From assembly GCA_016706405.1 (NCBI GenBank), contig JADJJT010000003.1, positions 968,501 to 1,032,500 of the forward strand: a stretch of 64,000 bases of DNA, written 5' to 3'. This document shows positions 18,798 to 27,661 of this stretch, in pieces. Each line of letters starts with the position of its first letter. Positions within the stretch are counted from its first letter, which is position 1. Position numbers and translations under genes: made by a program. The notes beneath the pieces were generated by a model. The model saw only the letters and a list, made by a program, of their open reading frames with translations, had not been told where the DNA came from and did no database searches. This DNA comes from Sphingobacteriales bacterium. GTDB lineage: Bacteria; Bacteroidota; Bacteroidia; Chitinophagales; UBA2359.

Positions 18798-19721
18798 TCA
18801 AATAAAATTGTAAATCCGGATAAAAAAGATAAAACTTAGGTGATTATTTAGCCTATTTTCCTTGCAAAGATACTGCAAAATTGCCAAGTCTTTATTTCGA
18901 GTGCAGTTTATACTTGGTTTATGCGCGTAAATAGCCCAGTTATTGGGCGTGCTTAATTGAGAGTTAAAACAATAGCCTTCGGTGGTAAAACCCTGTAAAT
19001 CGTCAATTTGATTGATATTATTTTTAACCATATAGTTTACAAATAAACCTCGCGCTCTTTTGGCAAAAAAACTTATCATTTTTAGCTGGTCGTTTTTATA
19101 CTCTTTAAATTGAATAGTAAGCACTTGCGCCTTTAATTGCTTGGCAACGATGGCAGCGAAATACTCGTTCGAGGCTAAATTGAGCACCATTTTAGCAGAT
19201 TTTAAAGAGCCATCATCCGGATACTGCTGACAATTACGTAAAATTTCATTGTTTAGGGCCTGCGTTATTGTTTTACCCCAATATTGGTACAGGTTTTTGC
19301 ACGAAGCTGATACCACAAAAGCAGTACCCATTTCTAAGCGATAAGGCTGTATGAGGTCTAAAGGGCGTAGCATGCCGTAAAGCCCCGATAAAATCCGGAC
19401 ATGTTGTTGGGCATACAAAAAATTGTCTTCGGTAAAATTGGCTGCTTGTAAACCTAAATATACATCGCCTTTAAAAGCCAATATTGCTTGCCGGGCGTTT
19501 TGTGGTGTAAACGGCAAATGCCAGTTAAGGTAACGTTGCATGTTTAGCTCGGCCAATTGCGGGCTTATGCTCATTAAACTTTGCAAGTGCTGCGGTTTTA
19601 ATTTGCGGAGTTTTTTTATAAGTTGTTCACTTTTATTTAAAAACTGGGGCTGTGTATGGGTAGTTATACTTACGGGCGTGGTAAAATCGAGGGTTTTTGC
19701 AGGCGACAACAAGGCAATCAT
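18798..19721 (-). CDS. yaaA: Peroxide stress protein YaaA (DUF328)
   Basis: The start at 19721 gives MIALLSPAKTLDF, the conserved beginning of the family; an in-frame ATG at 19757 adds a hydrophobic 12-residue extension that is unlikely. Conserved blocks are FKGDVYLGL, RILSGLYGMLRPLDLIQPYRLEMG, split as RILSGLYG and LRPLDLIQPYRLEMG, then NLASNEYF, FKEYKN and AKRARGLFVNYM. The known E. coli homolog limits iron-dependent damage under peroxide stress. The C-terminus is about 45 residues longer than usual and ends in a hydrophobic tail. The next gene downstream on this strand starts 20 bp away. Confidence 0.88.
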   Translation of the reverse strand: MIALLSPAKTLDFTTPVSITTHTQPQFLNKSEQLIKKLRKLKPQHLQSLMSISPQLAELNMQRYLNWHLPFTPQNARQAILAFKGDVYLGLQAANFTEDNFLYAQQHVRILSGLYGMLRPLDLIQPYRLEMGTAFVVSASCKNLYQYWGKTITQALNNEILRNCQQYPDDGSLKSAKMVLNLASNEYFAAIVAKQLKAQVLTIQFKEYKNDQLKMISFFAKRARGLFVNYMVKNNINQIDDLQGFTTEGYCFNSQLSTPNNWAIYAHKPSINCTRNKDLAILQYLCKENRLNNHLSFIFFIRIYNFI

Positions 19722-19771
19722 ATAAAAAACAAATAAATTAACAATAAATTTGGCCAAACAAGTTATATCGG

Positions 19772-19835
19772 AAATGTGTAAAGAGGCAAGTTAGCTGCGA
19801 AATGTGCAAAGAGGCAAGTTAGCTGCGAAATGTGC
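19772..19835. repeat. 28-bp tandem repeat, about 2.3 copies
   Basis: AAATGTGCAAAGAGGCAAGT-type unit of 28 bp repeated in tandem. It lies in the presumed leader of yaaA. Confidence 0.8.
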
Positions 19836-19842
19836 AAATATA
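19835..19842 (-). promoter_or_regulatory. Candidate -7 box for yaaA
   Basis: Minus-strand TATATTTG matches TANNTTTG and lies 114 nt upstream of the yaaA start, beside the tandem repeat. Confidence 0.45.
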
Positions 19843-19915
19843 CTCAATAAAAAAAACGTGTAAATATAAAATATCCGGATTATTTTTGTTTGAAATATAA
19901 AAGAAACTACACGCC

Positions 19916-20617
19916 GTGTCTATAAAAGTATCAATTTCTGCCAAAGTAGAGACTCCTTTATCAATATTTGTTACCGGAGGTACGGGCTATATTGGCTCGC
20001 GATTAATTAAACTCTTATTGGCAAAAGGGCATAAGGCAACTGCCTTAGTTCGCTCGGGCAGCGAGGCAAAAATACCACCGGGGTGCGATGTTGTTTTAGG
20101 CAATGCTTTAGATGCCAGCACCTACAAACATTTGCTAACGCATCAAACTGTTTTTGTGCATTTAATTGGTGTTTCCAAACCAAATCCAAGTAAAACCAAA
20201 GCGTTTAACGATATTGATTTGGCAAGTGTTAAAGCGGCAGTAAAGGCAGCAGAGCCAAATTTAATTCAACATTTTGTGTATTTAAGTGTGGCGCAAACCC
20301 CATCAAAAATTATGCAATTTTATCAAAATATTCGAGCGCATTGCGAGCAACTGATACTTGCAAAGCACTATACATCTGTAAGCATTTTGCGTCCTTGGTA
20401 TGTAATAGGACCAGGCCATTACTGGCCTTTGTTATTTTTACCGTTATATTGGCTGCTTAAAAAATTGCCTTCTACCCGTCAAAAAGCGGAAAACCTCGAT
20501 TTAGTTTGGCTAAATAATATTTTAGCAAATTTGGTTTATGCCATCGAAAACCCCAATAAGAGCCAAGAGATTACTTATTACGAAATTGCCAATATTAAGC
20601 AGTTTAGTTTAGAGTAA
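19916..20617 (+). CDS. NAD(P)-binding (NmrA/atypical SDR) protein
   Basis: A protein of 233 residues with a GTG start. It has the Rossmann nucleotide-binding motif VTGGTGYIGSRL at about residues 19-30, then LVRSG and VVLGNALD. A later segment, SILRPWYVIGPGHYWP, matches the substrate-side region of NmrA-type proteins; TYYEIANIKQF is a normal family ending. The stop TAA is itself part of the junction with the first array repeat, so this gene is the last chromosomal gene before the cassette array. Substrate unknown. Confidence 0.82.
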   Translation: MSIKVSISAKVETPLSIFVTGGTGYIGSRLIKLLLAKGHKATALVRSGSEAKIPPGCDVVLGNALDASTYKHLLTHQTVFVHLIGVSKPNPSKTKAFNDIDLASVKAAVKAAEPNLIQHFVYLSVAQTPSKIMQFYQNIRAHCEQLILAKHYTSVSILRPWYVIGPGHYWPLLFLPLYWLLKKLPSTRQKAENLDLVWLNNILANLVYAIENPNKSQEITYYEIANIKQFSLE

Positions 20618-20620
20618 CGG

Positions 20621-20866
20621 CAGCCCGTCTAAAAACTCTTAGTTTTCAACAAATTTATTGAGAGCTTGTTTTTTGTATTTAATAAATCCGGATGAAATAT
20701 GTTTTGAGGCGGGCTGCCTTAATTTTATCCGGAAGTAATAGGCTCAAACCAAAGCTTTCAAAATTCAAAATTGAAACTTGCCCAGAACGCGGCAAAGGCA
20801 GCTACGGCGGGCGGTTTAGCCAAAAAATCACCTAAATAAAATTTGAGTTGTGCAACGGTTAGCCTT
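20621..20866. repeat. Hybrid ISB/ISA remnant 1 (short form)
   Basis: Left end CAGCCCGTCTAAAAAC matches the ISB terminus; right end GAGTTGTGCAACGGTTA matches the ISA terminus. Flanks are TAACGG on the left and CTTG-TTA on the right. It lacks the middle GATAAAAAAACGAGGGCG section of the longer copies, so it is about 80 bp shorter. It marks the distal end of the cassette array. Positions 20867-21080 hold no gene that I can see. Confidence 0.85.
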
Positions 20867-21080
20867 GTTACCACCAGTGGTTCTGTACGTCTGTCTTTGT
20901 AAACCATTGTCAGTATTGAGTTTCTGTGTCATTGAGTGTCTGCTGTGCGTTGTGTATTTTTTATTTTCAGAAGGGCAGGAGATTTTTTTTAATTACTCAC
21001 TTTTTATTTGCTTTCTGTTGGTGTTCGTGAACCGTAAACGGTTTCAATTTTGTCAGACTTGGAAAGGTTGTATCGTCCTG

Positions 21081-24000
21081 TCATGGGTTTATCGGTGGTT
21101 GTTTGCCTTGTGACCAAAGCGTATCAAAAATAAACTCCTTGTATCTTCTCTGAAAGTCCTTGTCCTGCGAAAACTTTTTGAAAATTTCTGTTTGTGTGAA
21201 AAGGTATTTCTGCATGAGTTCTTCCAGTTTTTTGTCTGATGAAATTTTTGCGTTCTGTCTGTCGGGTGATGTTACAATAGCATCCATCACTTTAGAGTCC
21301 GCTTTCATGTCTGTTGGAATTTGCTCTGTAAGAATTTGATTTACCTTGTCTTTGTCTGTCCAGTCAATGTCGCCAAAACGTTGATTGAAAACTTGCAAGA
21401 TATTTTCCAATGTGTCTAACTCGGGGTCGCCTTTTCCTCCACCAGCGTCAACTGGAATTGGTTCTACTAAACCTGGGTTGTCGTCCAGTTCAATTTTACC
21501 TGTGCCTTGTTTGCTTGGACGGTAGCTGTCCATGTCAATGGTTTCAAGAATTCCTGCTGCAAGGTCTTCGTCATCCTCAATTATAAGTTTCGGAACAAGC
21601 ATTTTCAAAAACCACCACAACTGCTCGTAATATTGATTTTTGAAGTCAATAATTTTTGTCAGGTAGCTGTAAACCCGCAAGAAGGATTTTGCTTTTGCTT
21701 TAAAATCAATTTTCTTATCAACGTCCAATTGTTGATTGAACACAAAAGCACATGAATCTAAAATCGGGTCTAATTTGGTGCGTTCTTCTCCGTTTACATA
21801 TTTCTCAAAAATCTCTTTTACCTGATGCTCATAAAACACTTCAACCTTATCCATTTTGTCCACCAACTCGTTCAGTTTGTTCGGGTCGGTTTCTTCGCTC
21901 AATACGGTTGAAGTGTAGTAAGGGTCAAACGCTTTTTTTATCTCTTCCACATCATTGTAGAAGTCCAACACAAAAGTGTCTTTCTTCCACGGTTTATAAG
22001 CACGGTTCACACGTGAAAGCGTTTGCACAGCAGACACACCATACAGACTCTTGTCCACATACATCGTGTGCAGCAGCGGTTGGTCAAATCCTGTTTGGTA
22101 TTTGTTTGCCACTATCAAAAAACGGTATTGCTTTTTCTTAAAGTGCTTCGGAATGTTGTTTTTCTGTTCCGAAAAATTATTCATTTCTGTTTCGGTGTAT
22201 TCAACACCTTCATACAGTTTCTTGCCCGAAAACGCTACAATGGATTTGAAAGGCGATTTTATTTCTTTCAAATAATCATCAAACGCCTTTTTGTATTTGA
22301 TAGCCGCCACAATGCTTTTGGTTACAATCATGGCTTTGGCTTCACCGTTTATCAAATGTTTCACTTCTCGGTTGAAGTGGTCAATCATTATTTTGGCTTT
22401 CTCGGCAATGGCAAATTCATGTCCTTCTACATAAGCCCTTAATTTTTGTTGTGCTCGTTTGGTGTCAAATTCGGGATTGCCTTCTGTGGCTTTCACCAAT
22501 TTGTAGTAAGAATTGTAAGTAGTGTAATGGTTCAATACATCCAAAATAAATTCTTCTTCAATGGCTTGTTTCATGCTGTATAAGTGAAAAGCCACATGCG
22601 GAATTTTGATGTTTCCGTTTTCGTCTGTTACTGGCGGTTGCGGAATACCAAATGTTTCAAGCGTTTTGTTTTTGGGTGTTGCAGTAAAGGCAAAGTAAGA
22701 ACCGTTCTTAATCATTTGCCTGCGTTCAATCAACTCGTTGATTTTATCTTCAAGTGTTGGTTCTTCTTCGTCCTCTTGTTCTTCATCTGATTTGTTTGCC
22801 AGCACTGCATTCATTTTGGCACTGGTTTCACCGCTTTGACTGCTGTGTGCTTCGTCTATGATAATGCCAAATTTTAAATTGCCCATGTCCTGCATTTCGT
22901 CTAACAAATGTGGAAATGTTTGCACGGTGCAAATGATGATTTTTTTGCGGTTGGCTATGGCATCCCTTAATTGATTGGTTTTGCTTGTGCCTTCGCCTGT
23001 AATGGCTTCAACAATTCCTTTCGTTCGGGCAAATTGTTTGATGTTGTCTCGAAGTTGTTTGTCTAAAATCGTTCGGTCGGTTATTACAATTACCGAATCA
23101 AAAATATTTTGTTCGCCTGTGGTGTCGTGTAGTCCAATAAGTTGGTGTGCCAACCATGCAATGGAATTTGATTTTCCCGAACCTGCCGAATGTTGAATCA
23201 GATATTTTTGCCCAATTCCGTTTTCTTTGGCATGTGCCAAAATTTGCCTAACTGCAGTGAGTTGATGATAACGAGGAAATATCATTTTTCTTTTAATCTT
23301 TCCTGTGTCCTCATCTTCTTCCTCAACTACTTGGGCATATTTGTCAATGATATTTGACAAAGAATCTTTGCTCAACACTTCTTCCCACAAATAATGTGTT
23401 TTCAGTCCGTTGGGATTTACGGGGTTTCCTTTGCCAAAAGGTGGATTTGGTTTTCCGTCATTCAGTCCTTTGTTGAAGGGTAGAAAGTTGGTTTTCTTTG
23501 CTTGCAGGTGAGCACTCATAAACACCAATTCGGTGTCGGCTGCAAAGTGAACCATGCAACGGGCAAACGAAAAGATTTTTTCTTTCGGGTCTCGGTCGTC
23601 CTGATATTGTTTGATGCCTTTATGAACGTTTTGTCCGCTCAACGGATTTTTGAGTTCGGTTGTGATAATTGGAATGCCATTGAGGAAAATGGTTAAGTCC
23701 AAACGGTTTTCGTGGTCTAAGCTATATTTAAGTTCTTCGGTTACGCTGAAAATATTGGCGTTATAGTTGGCAAGGTCTCTTGCGTTTAAATTACTTACTG
23801 GCTGGCGGTAAAATAATTGTATGGTTTTGTCAAAATGCTTTACGCCTTTGCGTAGCACTTCAATCACACCTTCGGTTTTTAGTTTTTCATCTAAGCGGAC
23901 TAAAAATTGTCTTTCGCCTTTTTTCTGAATAAACTCATACGCCTCTTTTTGAGTGGCTTCTATAAATGCCAAAACCTGTTTGATGTTCAGGCAAAACTCA

Positions 24001-24110
24001 CGGTCAAATTCCTGCGGTGTGCTTACCACATATTTATGCTCATTTACCAAGTAGTTGGCAATGAACTTTTGAAAACCTCTTTCTGATGTATCGGAAAAGT
24101 TTAAGTTCAT
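21081..24110 (-). CDS. hsdR: Type I restriction enzyme R subunit
   Basis: A protein of 1009 residues with the HsdR layout. The N-terminal PD-(D/E)xK nuclease has NRLDLTIFLNG followed by TTELKNP. The translocase motor has Walker A HSAGSGKSNS, DEAH in IIDEAHSSQ, FTATPKNKT, VANKYQTGFDQP and TLSRVNRAY. The Glu-rich insert at about residues 460-470 is unusual but harmless to the motifs. It overlaps the upstream modification gene by 4 bp (ATGA), so the two are translationally coupled. The enzyme cuts unmodified DNA after ATP-driven translocation. Over 6 kb it contains none of the TCCGGA motifs frequent in the chromosome, consistent with foreign origin. Confidence 0.95.
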   Translation of the reverse strand: MNLNFSDTSERGFQKFIANYLVNEHKYVVSTPQEFDREFCLNIKQVLAFIEATQKEAYEFIQKKGERQFLVRLDEKLKTEGVIEVLRKGVKHFDKTIQLFYRQPVSNLNARDLANYNANIFSVTEELKYSLDHENRLDLTIFLNGIPIITTELKNPLSGQNVHKGIKQYQDDRDPKEKIFSFARCMVHFAADTELVFMSAHLQAKKTNFLPFNKGLNDGKPNPPFGKGNPVNPNGLKTHYLWEEVLSKDSLSNIIDKYAQVVEEEDEDTGKIKRKMIFPRYHQLTAVRQILAHAKENGIGQKYLIQHSAGSGKSNSIAWLAHQLIGLHDTTGEQNIFDSVIVITDRTILDKQLRDNIKQFARTKGIVEAITGEGTSKTNQLRDAIANRKKIIICTVQTFPHLLDEMQDMGNLKFGIIIDEAHSSQSGETSAKMNAVLANKSDEEQEDEEEPTLEDKINELIERRQMIKNGSYFAFTATPKNKTLETFGIPQPPVTDENGNIKIPHVAFHLYSMKQAIEEEFILDVLNHYTTYNSYYKLVKATEGNPEFDTKRAQQKLRAYVEGHEFAIAEKAKIMIDHFNREVKHLINGEAKAMIVTKSIVAAIKYKKAFDDYLKEIKSPFKSIVAFSGKKLYEGVEYTETEMNNFSEQKNNIPKHFKKKQYRFLIVANKYQTGFDQPLLHTMYVDKSLYGVSAVQTLSRVNRAYKPWKKDTFVLDFYNDVEEIKKAFDPYYTSTVLSEETDPNKLNELVDKMDKVEVFYEHQVKEIFEKYVNGEERTKLDPILDSCAFVFNQQLDVDKKIDFKAKAKSFLRVYSYLTKIIDFKNQYYEQLWWFLKMLVPKLIIEDDEDLAAGILETIDMDSYRPSKQGTGKIELDDNPGLVEPIPVDAGGGKGDPELDTLENILQVFNQRFGDIDWTDKDKVNQILTEQIPTDMKADSKVMDAIVTSPDRQNAKISSDKKLEELMQKYLFTQTEIFKKFSQDKDFQRRYKEFIFDTLWSQGKQPPINP

Positions 24111-26974
24111 TTCTCTACGCTATGTGATTGTTGGTTAATTAAGAAAGTTCCCAGAACCACATCATTTAAGAACGCTTCCTTAAATTCTTTTACAAGTTTT
24201 GCTTCTTTCTGATAAATATTGGTGAGTTTGTCAGCTTCATCAAACATTGAAATCATAACTTCAATGGAAGCAGTATCTGGAATTGGTAGCATAAGTTCCC
24301 TAAAGTCAAACCAACTTATATTTTTCCCATCCCGAATACCTGAAATAACTGTATTGAGTAATGCTATAAATGGTTGTGTTTTAAAGAAATATTTGTAGAA
24401 ACGTTGATATAAATAGTTGTCGTATTGCTCCTGTAAATGGATAATTGTGTATGCTGGGCTTACAATACCTCTATATTCAGAAAATTCAATGCCGCCTTGA
24501 AATGAACGCAAACTAATAACGAAGTCATTTGGTGAAACAAGTTTCAATCCTTTGAAATCATTTGGTGAAACAAAATTTTCTTCACACAAATTTTTTGGCA
24601 ATACGCCTCTGTCTTGAGTAACTGCAAGTAATTCTTCGTTTGGAAAATTCTTGATACTTATTTCTTTAAAAATCCATTTCGCTTTTTCTTGTTGCCAATT
24701 GTCAGGTAATTGTTCCCATGTTGGCTTTTCAATTTTATCACTATTGTTAGAGAATTTGACTACTGAAGTATATGAGTTATCTGCTTTAGTGTGTTTGGAA
24801 AGGTTCTTTAGAACTGAAACTTTTATTTCATCTTGTTTCAATATTTCGTTACTCAACATTTCAGCATTTTTGGTTGGTATTGAGTTGAAAAAGCATTTTG
24901 TAAAATAAATGCTATAGCCCTTCACGGTTTTGCTTTCATCAATCCAAGCATCGGGTATATGTTGCAACACTTCCCGCTCAAAGTATTCATGTATGTCTTG
25001 GTCGAGCGGCACATTTTCGGTGTCTCTCAATTCACTATCGGCTACATAATGCACCGTGCCGTCTTTGTCGGTTTTGTCAATCACCCGTTCGGCATCTTCG
25101 TTTCGCCAACTAATGTTGTCTAAAATGGTTTTCAGGGCTTTGGCATCTAATTCCAGTTTTAGTTCTTTCACCGTTTTGTTCAGCAATGGCACAAAAGTGT
25201 TGTAGTCGTCAAACTGCTTGTCGCCAAAATGCTTTGCCAGTTTTTCGGCTGCTTGCATCAGTTGCAGTTGTGCGTTCCAATGCTCTTGGCTCAACAGTTT
25301 GGTTTTGTTGGCAGGCGAAAGTTTTATTTCGTTGCTGGCAAGATGCTTTTCAATTTTGTCTTTGTGCTTTTTCAGTTCAGTGTAACCGCTTTCGCCAATG
25401 TGGGTATAAGCCCATTCCATTTCATCACGAATGGCTTTGTCGTAGCGTAAACTTTCCACTGCTTCGGCAGTGAACTTGCAAGAAAGCCGCAAGGGTCGTT
25501 CAACGGTTATTTTGTTGTAGCCAAAATACTCGTTGGGGAAAATCTTTGAAATATCAGTTTCCTTAAAGTCAATGTAGAGTTGGGTAAGTTGCTCAATGTG
25601 TCCGTTAGGTCCCGTGGTCATTTCACAATTCTTATCACCCAAATTTTTCCGAAGTTTTACATATAAATCTAAAGCATTAATCAATTGCACTTTGCCTTTG
25701 CGGTGCTGTGCTTTTTTGTTGCTCACAATCCAGATGTAAGTGGGAATACCTGTGTTGTAAAAAATGTTTTTCGGCAAAGCGATGATGCACTCCAACCAAT
25801 CGTTTTCAATAATGTATTTGCGTATTTCACTTTCGCCACCACCTGCATCACCTGTAAACAAGGCAGAACCGTTGTGAACGGTTGCAATTCGGCTGCCCAA
25901 TTCTGTGTTGTGTTTCATTTTGCTAACCATATTCATCAGGAACAAAAGTTGTCCGTCCGATATGGTTGGCAAGCCAATTTGAAATCGTGGGTCTTTGATT
26001 ACTTCTTTTCCTTTTTTGCCCCGCTCGTCCACAATGGAATCTTCGTCAATTTTCCATGTTTTGCCATAAGGCGGATTGGAAAGCATAAAGTCAAAATGCA
26101 AATGCGGAAAGCCGTCTTTGCTCAAAGTAGAACCGTATTTGATGTTGTTGGCGTTTTCGCCTTTAATCAACATATCACTGGTGCAAATGGCGTAGGTTTC
26201 GGGGTTTACTTCTTGTCCGTAAAGTTCAAAGTTGGCTTTGCTTTGGGTAATGTCAAGAGCAAAATGCTCTGCTTCGGTAAGCATACCGCCACTGCCGCAG
26301 GCAGGGTCGTATATCAAATACGTTCCTTTTTTGATTTTGTCTTTTACTGGCAAAAACAAAATGTGTGTCATCAGTTTAATTATTTCACGGGGCGTAAAGT
26401 GTTCTCCGGCTTCTTCGTTGTTTTCTTCGTTAAACTTTCTGATAAGTTCTTCAAACACATAGCCCATTCCCAAGTTGGTTAATGGGGGCAAGGTTTCGCC
26501 TCGGCTGTTTTTTGCTTCGTTAGGACTAAGGTTTATTTCCTTGTTGCAGAGCTTGTCAATAAGCAGATACGTAATGCCTGCATCTTTCATAGTTTCTAAC
26601 TGGTTGCGCAGTTTAAACTTGCTGATGATTTCTTGCACGTTTGGGCTGTAACCGTCTAAGTAGGTTTCCAAGTTGCTGTCAATATTGTCGGCATCATTCA
26701 GCAAGGTCTCAAAAGTGAATTTAGAAGTGTTCCAAAACGGATAACCTGTCACGTTTTGTAAAGCAGATTTATTGTCAATCTTCTCTTGCTTCATGAAAGC
26801 GTCCGCTTCAAGCACTTTGTCTTTGGTCGGCACAAGTAAAGCGTCTAAACGCCTTAAAACGGTGAATGGCAAAATAATGTCACGGTATTTACCTCTTACA
26901 AAAACATCACGCAACACGTCGTCAGCAATGCTCCATATAAAACTTACTATTTGGTTGTGTACTTTTTGGTTCAT
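24107..26974 (-). CDS. Type I modification/specificity fusion protein (HsdM-HsdS)
   Basis: A protein of 955 residues. Residues 1-500 or so are HsdM: N-terminal helical domain (VLRRLDALL), SAM-binding DPACGSGGM and catalytic NPPYGKTW. A helical middle follows and ends in SIYFTKCFFNS, the usual end of HsdM. The last 220 residues look like one target-recognition half of HsdS: LPDNWQQEKAKW, SPNDFVISLRSFQGG, FRELMLPIP and a closing coiled coil. No separate hsdS gene exists in this cassette. A single-TRD fusion would have to dimerise to recognise a two-part target. The nuclease and motor subunit is encoded directly downstream. Confidence 0.88.
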   Translation of the reverse strand: MNQKVHNQIVSFIWSIADDVLRDVFVRGKYRDIILPFTVLRRLDALLVPTKDKVLEADAFMKQEKIDNKSALQNVTGYPFWNTSKFTFETLLNDADNIDSNLETYLDGYSPNVQEIISKFKLRNQLETMKDAGITYLLIDKLCNKEINLSPNEAKNSRGETLPPLTNLGMGYVFEELIRKFNEENNEEAGEHFTPREIIKLMTHILFLPVKDKIKKGTYLIYDPACGSGGMLTEAEHFALDITQSKANFELYGQEVNPETYAICTSDMLIKGENANNIKYGSTLSKDGFPHLHFDFMLSNPPYGKTWKIDEDSIVDERGKKGKEVIKDPRFQIGLPTISDGQLLFLMNMVSKMKHNTELGSRIATVHNGSALFTGDAGGGESEIRKYIIENDWLECIIALPKNIFYNTGIPTYIWIVSNKKAQHRKGKVQLINALDLYVKLRKNLGDKNCEMTTGPNGHIEQLTQLYIDFKETDISKIFPNEYFGYNKITVERPLRLSCKFTAEAVESLRYDKAIRDEMEWAYTHIGESGYTELKKHKDKIEKHLASNEIKLSPANKTKLLSQEHWNAQLQLMQAAEKLAKHFGDKQFDDYNTFVPLLNKTVKELKLELDAKALKTILDNISWRNEDAERVIDKTDKDGTVHYVADSELRDTENVPLDQDIHEYFEREVLQHIPDAWIDESKTVKGYSIYFTKCFFNSIPTKNAEMLSNEILKQDEIKVSVLKNLSKHTKADNSYTSVVKFSNNSDKIEKPTWEQLPDNWQQEKAKWIFKEISIKNFPNEELLAVTQDRGVLPKNLCEENFVSPNDFKGLKLVSPNDFVISLRSFQGGIEFSEYRGIVSPAYTIIHLQEQYDNYLYQRFYKYFFKTQPFIALLNTVISGIRDGKNISWFDFRELMLPIPDTASIEVMISMFDEADKLTNIYQKEAKLVKEFKEAFLNDVVLGTFLINQQSHSVEK

Positions 26975-27009
26975 CTGTCGCTGTTACTTATTACAATTAT
27001 TAGGTTTGT

Positions 27010-27082
27010 GAATATCGGTAATTTAATTGGTGCGTTGGCAAAAAACAATCGGCAAACTGACGCAAAACCCGTGTGCCTGTTG
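27010..27082 (-). other. Possible attC remnant
   Basis: Short complementary stretch (TGCGT with ACGCA) between the modification gene and an ISA derivative, with CCGTG directly at the ISA end, as at other attC-ISA junctions. The R' side is not recognisable. Weak evidence. Confidence 0.35.
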
Positions 27083-27557
27083 CACAACTCAAAGGTAGTG
27101 AAAAATTAATATACAAAAAAAATTGGGTGAAATATTTTTAAAAAGAATAGGAAAACTCAATAATTTGTAGTATATTTGCCTGCATTATGCAAGGACGAAA
27201 ACAGCTTACTCCGCAACTCTTTTACCAACTAAGTTTAGACCAATTAGTTCCGGAAGATAATTTTTACCGCCGGATAAACAATCCGCTAAATCTTGATTTT
27301 TTAAACTCAGGCCAATAAACACGTTTTAATGGCGGCTTTGGGCTATAATTTGAAGAAACTGTTAAAATTTATCCGGAAAATGCGCTGATGCAATTTTATC
27401 CGGAAGTAATAGGCTCAAACCAAGGCTTTCAAAAAAAGGGAACTTCCATTTATTTATCCCAAAATTGAGATTTGCCCAAAACGCGGCAAAGGCAGCTACG
27501 GCGGGCATTTTAGCCCAAAAATCACCTAAATAAAATTTGAGTTGTGCAATGGTTATC
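27078..27557 (+). mobile_element. ISA internal-deletion derivative 1
   Basis: Keeps the ISA left end (GTTGCACAACTCAAA), its promoter box and the first 38 or so codons of the transposase. It then jumps to the last transposase codons (ANKHVLMAALGYN) and the ISA right end. Its right part carries the exact sequence found in the hybrid repeats (GAAAATGCGCTGATGC, then GGAAGTAATAGGCTC), so it shows which half of the hybrids came from ISA. The transposase is gone, so it could only move in trans. Confidence 0.85.
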
Positions 27558-27562
27558 CGTGT

Positions 27563-27653
27563 TATAGGGCATGTGTGGAATGATACGGCTGAGTGCTGCC
27601 AGCATAATCATGGCACAGATAAAACTAAAACGAATGTTGATTTTTTTATTTAT
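27563..27653 (-). pseudogene. Truncated DUF6580-like membrane protein fragment
   Basis: Directly after the stop of the beta-propeller gene, a frame reads NKKINIRFSF, then CAMIMLAALSRIIPHMPYN. This matches the start of the DUF6580/ECF S-component-like membrane proteins that often accompany B12 operons in Bacteroidota. The apparent first codon is ATA instead of ATG. The frame is cut at the TATAAC core that borders the ISA derivative and runs into IS sequence. The natural gene would be about 170 residues. Family call is by recollection of the N-terminal motif. Confidence 0.5.
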
Positions 27654-27661
27654 GATATTTG

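Noticed and set aside
25685..26482. A 265-residue plus-strand frame
   Set aside because: It lies antisense to the modification gene, which has clear methyltransferase motifs; codon content and composition do not support it.
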